NCBI RefSeq assembly: GCF_024385575.1 | Contig: NZ_JANFMV010000001.1 | Coordinates: 1,951,681-2,015,680, forward strand | Direction: 5' to 3' | Source: Rhizobium sp. NRK18 | Lineage (GTDB): Bacteria > Pseudomonadota > Alphaproteobacteria > Rhizobiales > Rhizobiaceae | DNA: 64,000 bases | In this document: positions 25,236-34,742 of the stretch, in pieces | Layout of the letters: every line of letters starts with the position of its first letter | How positions within the stretch are numbered: position 1 is the first letter of the stretch | Translations under genes and position numbers: made by a program | Notes under the pieces: generated by a model | What the model saw: the letters and a program-made list of their open reading frames with translations, nothing else | Database searches by the model: none | Told to the model about the DNA's origin: nothing

Positions 25236-25370
25236 GACGTTAGAACGCTCGTATTGTCAGTATTCGCACTATGCGGTGGCTGCTTTTTGCTGTGAAATCC
25301 ATCGCAGCGATTCCCCGTCCGGCATCCCGCCCGACCGTGACCCCACATTCCTGATCCGGACGTTTACACC

Positions 25371-26549
25371 ATGTCTCCACAAAGACTGATCATGGCCGTG
25401 TTTTTTCTGCAGGCGCTTGCCTTCGGCAGCTGGATCCCGCGGATTCCCGATATCCAGGAAAAGCTCGGTCTGAGCCCGGCAGAGCTGGCGCTGACCTTGC
25501 TCGGCACCGCCACCGGAACGCTGGCGACGCTTCCTTTTGCCGGACGGCTGGCCTCCGCGATCGGCGGACGGGCGACGATCATTTACGGCTTTTATGCCTA
25601 TCTCGCCGCGGTCTGCCTGCCCGGTTTCGCCTGGAACGGGCCGATGCTCTATCTGGCGCTGGCCGTCTTGGGCGCGACTCTCTCGATCATCGAGCTCGGC
25701 ATGAACGTTGAGGCGGACGCAATCGAGAAGGAGACCGGATCGGCGATCATGAGCCGTTGCCACGGCTTCTGGAGCCTCGGCATGATGGCCGGCAGCCTGA
25801 TTGGCGCGGGCTTTGCCGGGCTTACGCTGGAACCGCGCTGGTCGCTGCTGATCGCGGCCATTCTCTCTCTGCCCATATGCCTCTATGTCTCGATGCGATT
25901 GCCCGTCCCGCAAGCGACGGAGACAGGGGATGATGCAACCTCCGTCAAGCGGTTCCAGCTTCCCGGCAAGCCGCTTCTGGCCATCTGCTTCTTCCTGTTT
26001 GGCGTGACGATGGCGGAGGGAGCGATCGCCGACTGGTCCGGCGTCTATCTGCGCGACATCTTCTTCACGAGCGGTGTGGCGACCGGTCTCGGCTATGCGC
26101 TGTTTTCGATGACGGCGGCGGGCGGCAGGTTTATCGGCGACTGGATGCGGGGACGCTTCGGACCAGTCATGACGGCACGGCTCTGTGGCGTGACCTTGTT
26201 GTTCGGCCTCGTCATCGTTCTTCTGGCACCCGTCACAGCGATTGCCTTTGCCGGCTTCGCCCTGATCGGCTTCGGCGTTTCCGTCGGCTTCCCGCTTGGT
26301 GTCACCGCTGCCGCGAGCCTCACGGATCGGCCGCCGGCGTCGAGCGTCGCCATCCTCACCTTCGTGGCAATCTCCGGTTTCATGGTCGGGCCGCCGATGA
26401 TCGGTTTCGTCGCCGAATATTCGGGGCTCAGGGAAGGGCTCGCCATGCTTCTGCCGCCGCTCATCCTGTCGCTGTTCCTCACCGGTTCATTGCGGCCGAA
26501 AGGCCGACCGCCGAAGCACGAGCCGGTTGTGGCCGGGGAAATCCTGTGA
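25371..26549 (+). CDS. MFS transporter, YbjJ-like
   Basis: 392 residues with twelve hydrophobic segments in the major facilitator layout. The start MSPQRLIMAVFFLQALAFGSWIPRIPDIQEKLGLS and the conserved N-V-E-A-D in segment 4 recall the YbjJ branch. Substrate unknown. Divergent from the YafY-type regulator, so regulation by that protein is possible. Confidence 0.85.
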   Translation: MSPQRLIMAVFFLQALAFGSWIPRIPDIQEKLGLSPAELALTLLGTATGTLATLPFAGRLASAIGGRATIIYGFYAYLAAVCLPGFAWNGPMLYLALAVLGATLSIIELGMNVEADAIEKETGSAIMSRCHGFWSLGMMAGSLIGAGFAGLTLEPRWSLLIAAILSLPICLYVSMRLPVPQATETGDDATSVKRFQLPGKPLLAICFFLFGVTMAEGAIADWSGVYLRDIFFTSGVATGLGYALFSMTAAGGRFIGDWMRGRFGPVMTARLCGVTLLFGLVIVLLAPVTAIAFAGFALIGFGVSVGFPLGVTAAASLTDRPPASSVAILTFVAISGFMVGPPMIGFVAEYSGLREGLAMLLPPLILSLFLTGSLRPKGRPPKHEPVVAGEIL

Positions 26550-26690
26550 GAAAGATGCGGTCTGCCGCTTGCGAATCGGCTGTGGGTTTCTGAAATTTGA
26601 CCTGCCGCCGTCCTGTGTCTCGATGATAGAGAGGTGGCACTTCGGCTGGCGGGCCGATCCTGTTTCAATTCGAGCGAGGTTATCAAGGCG

Positions 26691-28199
26691 GTGAAAGTCG
26701 GCATCGACATGGGCACGGTTTCGGGCGGACAGCCTGCGACGCTCGATATCGAGGAGCTGCTGGCAACCCGTCTTCTGGTGCAGGGCAATTCCGGCTCCGG
26801 CAAGTCACACCTCCTGCGCCGCCTGCTCGAACAATCCGCTCCCTGGGTTCAGCAGGTCATCATCGATCCGGAAGGCGACTTCGTCACGCTGGCCGACAAG
26901 TACGGCCATGTGGTCGTCGATGGTGAGCGGACGGAGGCCGAGCTCGTCGGCATTGCCACGCGTATCCGTCAGCACCGCGTCTCCTGCGTCCTGACGCTCG
27001 AAGGTCTCGAAATCGACGATCAGATGCGTGCGGCCTCGCATTTTCTCAACGGCCTGTTCGACGCCGATCGCGAATACTGGTATCCGGTGCTGGTCGTGGT
27101 CGACGAGGCGCAGATGTTTGCGCCCGCTGCCGCCGGCGAGGTCTCCGACGACGCGCGCAAGATCTCGCTCGGGGCGATGACCAACCTCATGTGCCGTGGC
27201 CGCAAGCGCGGCCTTGCCGGCGTGATCGCGACGCAGCGCCTGGCGAAGCTCGCCAAGAACGTCGCGGCGGAAGCATCGAACTTCCTGATGGGCCGCACCT
27301 TCCTCGATATCGACATGGCGCGCGCCGCCGATCTTCTGGGCATGGACCGTCGGCAGGCGGAAATGTTTCGCGACCTGAAGCGTGGCAATTTCGTCGCGCT
27401 CGGCCCGGCTCTGTCACGCCGGCCGCTGCCGATCTCGATCGGTACGGTGGAAACATCGGCGCGCTCTTCCAGCCCGAAGCTGATGCCGCTGCCGGATGCG
27501 CCGCAGGATGTCGAGGATCTTATCTTCACGCCGGATCCGGAAGAATTCACCCGGCCGATCGTGCGCCGTGCCGCGCCGCAGCCGCGTCCGACGACGGACA
27601 TTCTCGCCGAATTGGCGCGCGCCGAACCGGCAGCACAGGCCGAGCCGACACCGCGCCAGGCAACGCTCGATCTCAACCCCGAAGAGCGGGCCGAGAAGAT
27701 AGAGGGCGTGCTGGCCGAAATCCTCGGCAATCCGGATGCGGGCTTCCGCTCGGACGCCGAACTCTATCAGGACTTTCTGGTGAGAGCCCGCATGCGCCGC
27801 ATTTCCGGACCGCCGATGTCGCTGGCCGAGTTCAGACACCGGCTGGCGGTCTCCCGTTCGGGCGTGGACGAGGAGACGGCCGGGACGGAGACCTGGGCGA
27901 AGGCGCTGGATCTGGCGCGCTCCGTGACCGACGATCTTCAGGGCGTGTTCCTGATGCTGGCAAAGGCGGCGATCCGGCGCGAGCCATGCCCGCCGGATGC
28001 CGCGATAGCCCGCGTGTACGGCACCCATTCCGCCCGCCGCGCGCGCCGGTTCTTGAGCTATTTCGAGGAACAGGGTCTGATCGTCCTGCACACGGATTTC
28101 GCCGGCAAACGGATTGCCGCGTTTCCGGACCTTGATGCCGAAAGCGCGCCGGGCAACCCCGATGCGCCCGACATGCCGGGGCAGCAGGCGGCTGAATAG
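26691..28199 (+). CDS. HerA-like P-loop ATPase
   Basis: 502 residues with a DUF87/HerA-type ATPase domain: Walker A GNSGSGKS (32-39), a D-P-E-G-D-F sensor, Walker B VLVVVDEAQ, and A-T-Q-R-L-A-K arginine finger region. The C-terminal half has no recognised domain except an R-A-R-R-F-L-S-Y-F-E-E-Q-G-L-I-V winged-helix-like stretch. The family includes DNA-end-processing translocases paired with NurA, but no NurA-type nuclease is adjacent. The GTG at 26691 gives the usual family opening; the frame continues to another GTG at 26634. It ends 2 bp from the converging carboxypeptidase gene. Confidence 0.8.
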   Translation: MKVGIDMGTVSGGQPATLDIEELLATRLLVQGNSGSGKSHLLRRLLEQSAPWVQQVIIDPEGDFVTLADKYGHVVVDGERTEAELVGIATRIRQHRVSCVLTLEGLEIDDQMRAASHFLNGLFDADREYWYPVLVVVDEAQMFAPAAAGEVSDDARKISLGAMTNLMCRGRKRGLAGVIATQRLAKLAKNVAAEASNFLMGRTFLDIDMARAADLLGMDRRQAEMFRDLKRGNFVALGPALSRRPLPISIGTVETSARSSSPKLMPLPDAPQDVEDLIFTPDPEEFTRPIVRRAAPQPRPTTDILAELARAEPAAQAEPTPRQATLDLNPEERAEKIEGVLAEILGNPDAGFRSDAELYQDFLVRARMRRISGPPMSLAEFRHRLAVSRSGVDEETAGTETWAKALDLARSVTDDLQGVFLMLAKAAIRREPCPPDAAIARVYGTHSARRARRFLSYFEEQGLIVLHTDFAGKRIAAFPDLDAESAPGNPDAPDMPGQQAAE

Positions 28200-28201
28200 G
28201 C

Positions 28202-29059
28202 TTATTGGTCGACCGCGGGCGCGCCGGCTTCATCCGCCGGCGGTGCGGGCACGTTCGACGTGATGCCGAAATGCTTGTCGAGCAGCGCGGTCATTTCCTT
28301 GTCCCGTTCCGCGGCGCTCCTGGCGCCGAGAACCACGCCGATCAGCCGCTTGCCGTCATGGGTGGCAGACGTCACCAGATTGTAGCCGGCGGCCTCCGTG
28401 TAACCCGTCTTGATCCCGTCGGCGCCGGGGTAGTGGGCGAGCACGTTGTTGTGGCCGTGGAGTTTCATGCCGCGGAACTCGAAGCGGCGGGTAGAAAACA
28501 GCTTGTAGTCGTCCGGATAGTCGCGGATCAGCGCCTGGGCGAGCTTTGCGAGGTCTGCGGCGGTGGTGACCTGGTTTGGGTCCGGCAGTCCGGCGGGATT
28601 GGTGAAGACTGTGTCCTTCATGCCGAGTTCCCGCGCCTTCGCGGTCATCACCTTGCCGAAGGCCGCTTCCGAGCCGGTCAGCTTTTCGGCGATCGCCACG
28701 GCGGCGTCGTTGGCGGACAGAACGATCATGCCGAGGACGGCTTCTTCGACCGTGATCGAGCGGCCCACGCCGATCGCGTATTTGAACGGATCCTTGCTTT
28801 CGGCGTTTTCCGTCATCACCAGCTTGCCGCCCCACGACAGGTGTCCCTCGTGAAGCGCCTCGAAGGTGAGGTAGAGCGTCATCATCTTGGTGAGCGAGGC
28901 GGGATAGTTCACCACGTCGGCGTTCTCCGCTTCGAGAACGGCCCCGGTGTCGGCGTCGAGAACCAGATGCGCGCGGCTCGCTTGCGCGGCACCGGCATTG
29001 ACGGTCAAGGCGATGGCGAGAGCAATGCCCTTGAACAGGCGACTTTTGAAAAAGGTCAT
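28202..29059 (-). CDS. D-alanyl-D-alanine carboxypeptidase (DacA/DacF family)
   Basis: 285 residues. Signal peptide about 1-28 (ending AQA), then the serine peptidase S11 triad: S55-L-T-K58, S-A-N-D, and K-T-G-Y-T. It trims the terminal D-Ala of peptidoglycan stem peptides in the periplasm. The C-terminal beta-sandwich seen in larger DacA/C proteins is absent, so it is a short single-domain form. MTFFKSR at 29059 is preferred to upstream ATGs that lack a signal peptide. Converges with the HerA-like gene. Confidence 0.9.
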   Translation of the reverse strand: MTFFKSRLFKGIALAIALTVNAGAAQASRAHLVLDADTGAVLEAENADVVNYPASLTKMMTLYLTFEALHEGHLSWGGKLVMTENAESKDPFKYAIGVGRSITVEEAVLGMIVLSANDAAVAIAEKLTGSEAAFGKVMTAKARELGMKDTVFTNPAGLPDPNQVTTAADLAKLAQALIRDYPDDYKLFSTRRFEFRGMKLHGHNNVLAHYPGADGIKTGYTEAAGYNLVTSATHDGKRLIGVVLGARSAAERDKEMTALLDKHFGITSNVPAPPADEAGAPAVDQ

Positions 29060-29167
29060 CGGTAACGGTCCGGGTGAATGCATTGCCGTATCAGCAATAG
29101 CGGAGTTTTTGCGACTGGTCAGCAGAGCGCAACGATGCATCGGATTTTTGCGGCGCTGTTGTGGCGT

Positions 29168-30400
29168 CTAGGCGCGTTCTTCCCATATTTTCACCAGTTC
29201 CACGATCGTCTGCACCGCCTTTTCCATGTCCTGCACGCTCACCCATTCGAGCGGTGAGTGATAGGCATGGCCGCCGGTGAAAATGTTGGGGCAGGGCAGT
29301 CCCATATAGGAAAGGCGCGAGCCGTCGGTGCCACCCCGGATGGGGCCGAGCTTCGGTTCCATGCCGGCGCGGCGGACGGCCTCGACGGCATAGTCGACGA
29401 TTTCCGGATCGCGGTCGAGCACGGCCTTCATGTTGCGGTACTGTTCGCGGACCTTGAATATGTAGCTTGAGCCCGGGTAGTCGGCCATGACCGTGCGGAC
29501 GACCGCCTCGAGCAACTCTTCCTTTTCCTTCAGCTTCTCGTCGACGAAGTCGCGGATGATGAAGGTGAGGCTCGCCTTTTCCATGGCGCCCTGCATGGAG
29601 ACCGGGTGGATGAAGCCGTCCTTGCCGTCGGTGCGCTCCGGCGTGATCGATTTTGGCAGACGTGCGACGATCTCGGCGGCGATCTTGATGGCATTTTCCA
29701 TGCGGTTCTTGGCGTAACCCGGATGCATGGCGACACCGGTGATCTCGATCTCGACGCCGTCGGCGGAAAAGGTCTCGTTCTCGATCCCACCGGCCGTGCC
29801 GCCATCCATCGTGTAGGCGAATTTCGCGCCAAGCTTGTCGAGGTCGACCTTGTCGGCCCCGCGGCCGATTTCCTCGTCGGTGGTGAAGAGGATCTTGACC
29901 GTGCCGTGCCTGACTTCTGGATGATCGAGGAAGTAGCGCGCCGCCGTCATGATCTCGGCGATGCCGGCCTTGTCGTCGGCGCCGAGCAGCGTGGTGCCGT
30001 CGGTGGTGACGATATCGTTGCCGATCTGGTTCGTCAGTTCCGTCTGGCTGGCGACGCGGATGACCTGCGAGGGGTCGCCTGAGAGTTGAATATCTCCGCC
30101 GGCATAGTTGCGGACGATCTGCGGCTTGACGTTCGTCCCGGTGAAATCGGGAGCCGTATCCATATGCGAGCAGAAGCAGATGACCGGCACGTCCTTGTCG
30201 GTATTCGCGGCAAGCGTCGCATAGACATTGCCGTGATTATCGATATGGGCATCCTCCAGCCCCATCGCCTTCAGTTCATCGACCAGCAGCCGGCCGAGGT
30301 TTTTCTGCTTCTCGGTGGATGGCTGGGCTGTCGAGAGGGGATCGGACTGCGTATCGATGACGACGTAGCGGAGAAAACGGTCAAGAACGGTATCGGTCAT
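29168..30400 (-). CDS. pepT: Peptidase T
   Basis: 410 residues, close to the usual length of the tripeptide aminopeptidase. Signature residues: metal-binding CSHMDTAPD, G-A-D-D-K-A-G, the catalytic T-T-D-E-E-I-G-R-G, and the late G-G-H-A-Y-H-S-P. It cleaves N-terminal residues from tripeptides in the cytosol. The open frame extends to 30865 but the upstream part is unrelated to the family; MTDTVLDRFLRYVVIDTQ is the start. Confidence 0.93.
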   Translation of the reverse strand: MTDTVLDRFLRYVVIDTQSDPLSTAQPSTEKQKNLGRLLVDELKAMGLEDAHIDNHGNVYATLAANTDKDVPVICFCSHMDTAPDFTGTNVKPQIVRNYAGGDIQLSGDPSQVIRVASQTELTNQIGNDIVTTDGTTLLGADDKAGIAEIMTAARYFLDHPEVRHGTVKILFTTDEEIGRGADKVDLDKLGAKFAYTMDGGTAGGIENETFSADGVEIEITGVAMHPGYAKNRMENAIKIAAEIVARLPKSITPERTDGKDGFIHPVSMQGAMEKASLTFIIRDFVDEKLKEKEELLEAVVRTVMADYPGSSYIFKVREQYRNMKAVLDRDPEIVDYAVEAVRRAGMEPKLGPIRGGTDGSRLSYMGLPCPNIFTGGHAYHSPLEWVSVQDMEKAVQTIVELVKIWEERA

Positions 30401-30641
30401 GGCAAATCCATTGGCGGGAAGAAATCGATTGAAGGGGTATAACGTCGTCTGCCTGACGTGGGAAACAGATTGCCTGCAAGGAACTGTCACAATGCGGCAA
30501 CATTGTGGGAAAACCCGTTGCCTGAAGGCGGCGCAGAGCCATCCCGGCCAAAATGACATTCGCCAAATTTGAGGAATTGTTAGTAAATGACTGCTGAAAA
30601 TTGCCGCTGCTTTTGTCCCTTTCCGACCGGAGAACCGTCTG

Positions 30642-31580
30642 ATGTTGACGCGCAGGCATTTCATCGCGGCGACCGGCCTTGCAGCGCTTGGCATCGCCGG
30701 CGGTGTATCGGCGGCCGAGAGCGGTGCCATGGAAATCCTTAGGCTCTGGCCGGGCGAGCCGCCGGGTGGCGGCGGACCGCATGGTCCGCTGAAGGAAACG
30801 CCCTGGGGTGTGGTCAGCAATATCAGCACGCCCGATATCCACGTGTTCCGCCCGGAAAAGCCCAATGGCGCAGCGATGCTGGTGATAGCCGGCGGCGGCT
30901 ACAGGCTGATCTCACGCAAGGCGGAGGGATATACAGCCGCGAAATGGCTGAATGCGCTTGGCTATACGGCCTTCGTGCTGACATACCGCCTGCCGGGCGA
31001 GGGCTGGCACGCCGGGCCGAAGGCGCCGCTCGCCGATGCACAGCGTGCCATCCGGATGATCAGGGCACGCGCCGCCGATTTCGGGATCGAGAAGGAGCGC
31101 GTTGGCATCCTCGGCTTTTCGGCGGGCGGGTATCTCGCCGGACTGGCGTCGGTGCGTTCCGACTTCCAGAGCTACGTTCCGGTCGATGATATCGACAGCG
31201 AGCCGGACCGCCCGGACTGGACCGCGCTCGTCTATCCGGTGATCACGCTGAAGACGCCCTATGACCACACGTCGACCAGGCGGCAGATGCTGGGGCCGCA
31301 TCCCACACCGGAAGAAGTGTCGGAATGGTCCGTCGAGACCTATGTGAATGCCGACACGCCGCCTCTGCTGCTTGTCCATGCCGCGGATGACCCGATCGCC
31401 AATGTTCATCACAGCCTGATCATGGAACAGTGCTGCGAGCAGGCCAAGGTGCCGGTCGAGTTTGTCGAGCTCCCGAAGGGGGGACATGGTTTCGGGATGA
31501 GCAAGCCGGGCAAGCCGAGCTACGGTTGGAGCGATCACCTGCAGAGCTGGCTGAAGAAGGTCGATGCCGCGGGGACGTGA
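30642..31580 (+). CDS. Exported alpha/beta hydrolase (acetyl-esterase-like)
   Basis: 312 residues. The N terminus MLTRRHFIAATGLAALGIAGG has an RR-x-F-I motif and hydrophobic core, consistent with Tat export. The hydrolase core has a G-F-S-A-G-G nucleophile elbow, a downstream V-H-A-A-D-D-P acid loop and a G-G-H-G-F-G histidine. The start of the mature part (LWPGEPPGGGGP) resembles carbohydrate acetyl-esterases such as xylan or pectin esterases. The substrate is not known. Confidence 0.85.
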   Translation: MLTRRHFIAATGLAALGIAGGVSAAESGAMEILRLWPGEPPGGGGPHGPLKETPWGVVSNISTPDIHVFRPEKPNGAAMLVIAGGGYRLISRKAEGYTAAKWLNALGYTAFVLTYRLPGEGWHAGPKAPLADAQRAIRMIRARAADFGIEKERVGILGFSAGGYLAGLASVRSDFQSYVPVDDIDSEPDRPDWTALVYPVITLKTPYDHTSTRRQMLGPHPTPEEVSEWSVETYVNADTPPLLLVHAADDPIANVHHSLIMEQCCEQAKVPVEFVELPKGGHGFGMSKPGKPSYGWSDHLQSWLKKVDAAGT

Positions 31581-31721
31581 TAAGCCGACCATCGTGATGT
31601 GACCGCGAAGATCGCTATTTCGAGCCACTGAAATTCTTCGTGACGTCAAAAATGGTCCATTGCCTGGCGGAAATTTTGTGCATTGAGTGCCGCATATTTC
31701 CGGACATGGTGACCTTATTTT

Positions 31722-32798
31722 ATGAATTCCAGAATCGACATTCTCGTACCTGTATTCAATGGTGAGAAATATCTGCGTCAGTCGCTGGAAAGTTTGAGCG
31801 CGCAGTCGTTCACGGATTTTCGGGTGTTGGTGCTGGATGACGGCTCGACCGATGGCAGCCTCGACATTGCCCGGGAGTTTTCCAGTCGTGACGCACGGTT
31901 CATGACCATCGATCTGCCGCATGCGGGCATCGTTTCGACCTTGAATCACGGCATTTCACTGGTGACGGCGCCCTATGTTGCCCGGCACGATGCCGATGAC
32001 GTCTCGACAGAGGGGCGATTACAGATCCAGCTCGATTACCTTGAGAACAATGCCGAGGTGATCGCTGTTTCAGGCTCGTACTTCAACATGAATGCCGCGG
32101 GGGTGTCGCGTGCCAGATCGTACCCTTCCAGGGATCCGGACGTGGCCGATCCCTTTTTCATCCCGGCCAAGGAACCTTATCTCAAACACCCTTTCATGAT
32201 GACGCGGACAGATGCCTTGCGGGCAATTGGCGGCTATCGTCACATTGTCTACGCGGAAGACGCAGATCTCTGCTGGCGACTATGGCTGAGAGGGCGGCTC
32301 GTCAATCTCCCGTGTATCTTTGGCGCCTACCGGGTCCATGCGGACAGCGTCAGCGGGAGCTATCGGGAAATTCAAGGCTTCTATTCGCAACTTTCGGCGC
32401 TGTCGGTCCGGCGGCGAGTTGCTGGACTATCGGATATCTTGGTCACACAGGATCTTGCCAACGTCATCTGCAATTGCCGGACGATCGAGGACATGGCAAG
32501 GCAGGTTCCCGGCCTTGCTCCGGAAGAGGAGGCGTACCTCATCTGCTCCAGTTATGTGAAGATCATCGGCCTCAGCCGTGGCCGTGGTGTTCCACTGAAG
32601 TTTGAGACGGTGTCGGGCGCCATTGCCGCCTATGCGCGGTTCCGCCGATTGTTGGGATCTCCCGGCAGGCAGATGCGTCGAGCCGTCCGCCTTGGCGTGC
32701 GCCGCTGCATTCGCCGCGAGCTAACCTCGTGGCGGTCCATGTGCATGCTTGGCAGCTATATCCGGAATGTCGAGCTGGCAAAGCTGACGAGACCTTGA
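31722..32798 (+). CDS. Family 2 glycosyltransferase
   Basis: 358 residues with a GT-A fold: I-D-I-L-V-P-V-F-N-G-E-K-Y-L, D-D-G-S-T-D-G-S and the metal-binding A-R-H-D-A-D-D. A later E-D-A-D-L-C-W-R-L probably carries the catalytic base. It should transfer a sugar from a nucleotide donor to a surface glycan. There is no membrane segment. The C-terminal 70 residues are very rich in Arg. No other glycan genes are nearby, and the upstream spacer is AT-rich, so late acquisition is possible. Confidence 0.88.
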   Translation: MNSRIDILVPVFNGEKYLRQSLESLSAQSFTDFRVLVLDDGSTDGSLDIAREFSSRDARFMTIDLPHAGIVSTLNHGISLVTAPYVARHDADDVSTEGRLQIQLDYLENNAEVIAVSGSYFNMNAAGVSRARSYPSRDPDVADPFFIPAKEPYLKHPFMMTRTDALRAIGGYRHIVYAEDADLCWRLWLRGRLVNLPCIFGAYRVHADSVSGSYREIQGFYSQLSALSVRRRVAGLSDILVTQDLANVICNCRTIEDMARQVPGLAPEEEAYLICSSYVKIIGLSRGRGVPLKFETVSGAIAAYARFRRLLGSPGRQMRRAVRLGVRRCIRRELTSWRSMCMLGSYIRNVELAKLTRP

Positions 32799-32847
32799 AG
32801 ACAGTCGCAATCGCGGTCTTTTTGCTCATGATATCCGACTGGGCCGC

Positions 32848-32876
32848 TTGACTTGCCCCATGTTTCCGCCTAAAGA
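32848..32876 (+). promoter_or_regulatory. Candidate promoter of rpsD
   Basis: TTGACT (32848-32853) and TAAAGA (32871-32876) are separated by exactly 17 bp, preceded by C as in the rhizobial CTTGAC consensus. It would give a leader of about 165 nt for rpsD. Confidence 0.5.
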
Positions 32877-32884
32877 CCGCGCCA

Positions 32885-32907
32885 ACGCCGGGTCGAAAGC
32901 CCGGTGT
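32885..32907 (+). other. Hairpin in the rpsD leader
   Basis: ACGCCGGG pairs with CCCGGTGT (one G-U pair) across a 7-nt loop, followed by TTTC. It is either an early regulatory stem in the rpsD leader or a terminator for the glycosyltransferase gene 90 bp upstream; the sequence alone does not decide. Confidence 0.45.
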
Positions 32908-33049
32908 TTTCATTGACATGTCCCGTGGTCTCTCCGGTCGCGTAATCGTGCAGAGACCTGTCAGAGCTCGAAAAAGGGGTTCAGAGGAGGGCGTGTTTCC
33001 TTGATCCGGTTTGGCAACAGACCGGTGTAACTGATTGAAAGGAAATGCG

Positions 33050-33667
33050 ATGAGCAAGCGCGAATCGTCCAAGTACAAAATTGACCGCCGCATGGGCGAA
33101 AACATCTGGGGCCGTCCGAAGTCCCCGGTCAACCGTCGCGAATACGGCCCCGGCCAGCACGGCCAGCGCCGCAAGGGCAAGCTTTCGGACTTCGGTGTGC
33201 AGCTGCGCGCCAAGCAGAAGCTGAAGGGCTACTACGGCGACATCCGCGAGAAGCAGTTCCGCGCCACCTACGACGAAGCCAACCGTCGCAAGGGTGACAC
33301 CGGTGAAAACCTGATCGGCTTGCTCGAGTCGCGTCTGGACGCCATCGTCTACCGCGCCAAGTTCGTTCCGACCGTCTTCGCTGCACGTCAGTTCGTCAAC
33401 CACGGCCACGTTTCGGTCAACGGCGTTCGCGTCAACATCGGTTCCTACCGCTGCAAGGTCGGCGACGTCATCGAAGTTCGCGAAAAGTCCAAGCAGCTGG
33501 TGACGGTTCTCGAATCGGTCCAGCTCGCCGAGCGCGATGTTCCGGACTACATCGAAGTCGACCACAACAAGATGGTTGCCACCTTCGCTCGCGTTCCGGT
33601 TCTCGCCGACGTGCCGTATCCGGTCGTCATGGAACCGAACCTGGTCGTCGAATTCTATTCGCGTTAA
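33050..33667 (+). CDS. rpsD: 30S ribosomal protein S4
   Basis: 205 residues, the normal length. [21 protein letters not shown], the [15 protein letters not shown] block and the S4 domain ([41 protein letters not shown]) are unmistakable. It binds 16S rRNA early in small-subunit assembly. Unlike in enterobacteria, it stands alone and not in the alpha operon, as is usual in Rhizobiales. GAAAGGAA precedes the ATG. No Cys-rich zinc motif is present. Confidence 0.98.
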   Translation: MSKRESSKYKIDRRMGENIWGRPKSPVNRREYGPGQHGQRRKGKLSDFGVQLRAKQKLKGYYGDIREKQFRATYDEANRRKGDTGENLIGLLESRLDAIVYRAKFVPTVFAARQFVNHGHVSVNGVRVNIGSYRCKVGDVIEVREKSKQLVTVLESVQLAERDVPDYIEVDHNKMVATFARVPVLADVPYPVVMEPNLVVEFYSR

Positions 33668-33691
33668 TCCGGGCGGATATCCGTTCTTTGG

Positions 33692-33720
33692 AAAAGCCGC
33701 TCCATTCGGGGCGGCTTTTT
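33692..33720 (+). terminator. Terminator of rpsD
   Basis: AAAAGCCGCTCC pairs with GGGGCGGCTTTT (one G-U pair) across a 4-nt loop and is followed by T. It lies 24 bp after the rpsD stop and 26 bp before the glutaminase start. Confidence 0.85.
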
Positions 33721-33745
33721 CGCATTCCGGGCAAGGAAGACGCAG

Positions 33746-34696
33746 ATGGCAGACCTGCAATCCATCGTAGACGGTATCTATTCCGACCTCACGCCGCGCC
33801 TCGGCGAGGGCAAGGTCGCCGATTACATTCCGGAACTCGCCAAGGTCGATCCGAAACAGTTTGGCATGGCGATCGCAACCGTTGATGGACAGCTCTTTAC
33901 CGTAGGCGACGCGGCGACGCCGTTTTCGATCCAGTCGATCTCCAAGGTTTTCATGCTGACGCTGGCGCTTGGCAAGGTCGGCGAGGCGGTCTGGAACCGG
34001 GTCGGACGCGAGCCGTCGGGCTCCGCCTTCAACTCCATCGTCCAGCTCGAGCACGAGCACGGCATTCCGCGCAATCCCTTCATCAATGCCGGCGCTATCG
34101 CGGTCACCGACATCGTACTTGCTGGCTACCAGCCGAAGGAAGCGATCGGCGAATATCTGCGCTTCATGCGCATGCTTGCCGATGACGACGCAATCACCAT
34201 CGACGGCAAGGTGGCGCGGTCCGAAAACGAGACCGGCTACCGCAATTTCGCGCTTGCCAATTTCATGCGCGGCTTCGGCAATCTGCACCATCCGGCCGAG
34301 CACGTTCTTGGCGTCTATTTCCATCAATGTGCGCTGTCGATCACCTGCACGCAGCTGGCCCGGGCCGGGCTGTTCCTGGCGGCGGAGGGCAAGAACCCGC
34401 TGACCGGACATTCCGTCGTATCCGCCAAGCGGGCGCGGCGCATCAATGCGCTCATGCTGACCTGCGGCCATTATGACGGCTCGGGCGACTTTGCCTTCCG
34501 CGTCGGTCTGCCCGGCAAGAGCGGCGTCGGCGGCGGCATTCTGGCGGTCGCACCGGGCAAGGCGTCGATCGCCGTCTGGTCGCCGGGCCTCAACAAGGTC
34601 GGCAACTCGCTCCTTGGCTCCGTGGCGCTGGAAATGCTGGCTGCGCGAACGGGCTGGTCGGTGTTTGCCGGCCATGGCAGCGAAAGCAGGGCTTGA
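33746..34696 (+). CDS. glsA: Glutaminase
   Basis: 316 residues, usual for the bacterial serine-dependent glutaminase family. The catalytic S64-I-S-K67 (S-x-x-K) motif lies in IQSISKVF, and conserved N-E-T-G-Y-R-N and [12 protein letters not shown] follow. It deamidates glutamine to glutamate and ammonia. The gene follows the rpsD terminator; ttcA follows 46 bp later, possibly cotranscribed. Confidence 0.95.
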   Translation: MADLQSIVDGIYSDLTPRLGEGKVADYIPELAKVDPKQFGMAIATVDGQLFTVGDAATPFSIQSISKVFMLTLALGKVGEAVWNRVGREPSGSAFNSIVQLEHEHGIPRNPFINAGAIAVTDIVLAGYQPKEAIGEYLRFMRMLADDDAITIDGKVARSENETGYRNFALANFMRGFGNLHHPAEHVLGVYFHQCALSITCTQLARAGLFLAAEGKNPLTGHSVVSAKRARRINALMLTCGHYDGSGDFAFRVGLPGKSGVGGGILAVAPGKASIAVWSPGLNKVGNSLLGSVALEMLAARTGWSVFAGHGSESRA

Positions 34697-34742
34697 TCTT
34701 GGTCTTGCCAGAGGGCATGCCGGTATAAGACGCTTGGGAGCG

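Noticed and set aside
29168..30865. Longer version of peptidase T with about 155 extra N-terminal residues
   Set aside because: The extra part is outside the family length and overlaps the start of the divergent esterase gene.
32799..33049. A possible small RNA or riboswitch upstream of rpsD
   Set aside because: Only one short hairpin and a promoter-like pair are visible; no terminator separates it from rpsD, so it is listed as a leader.
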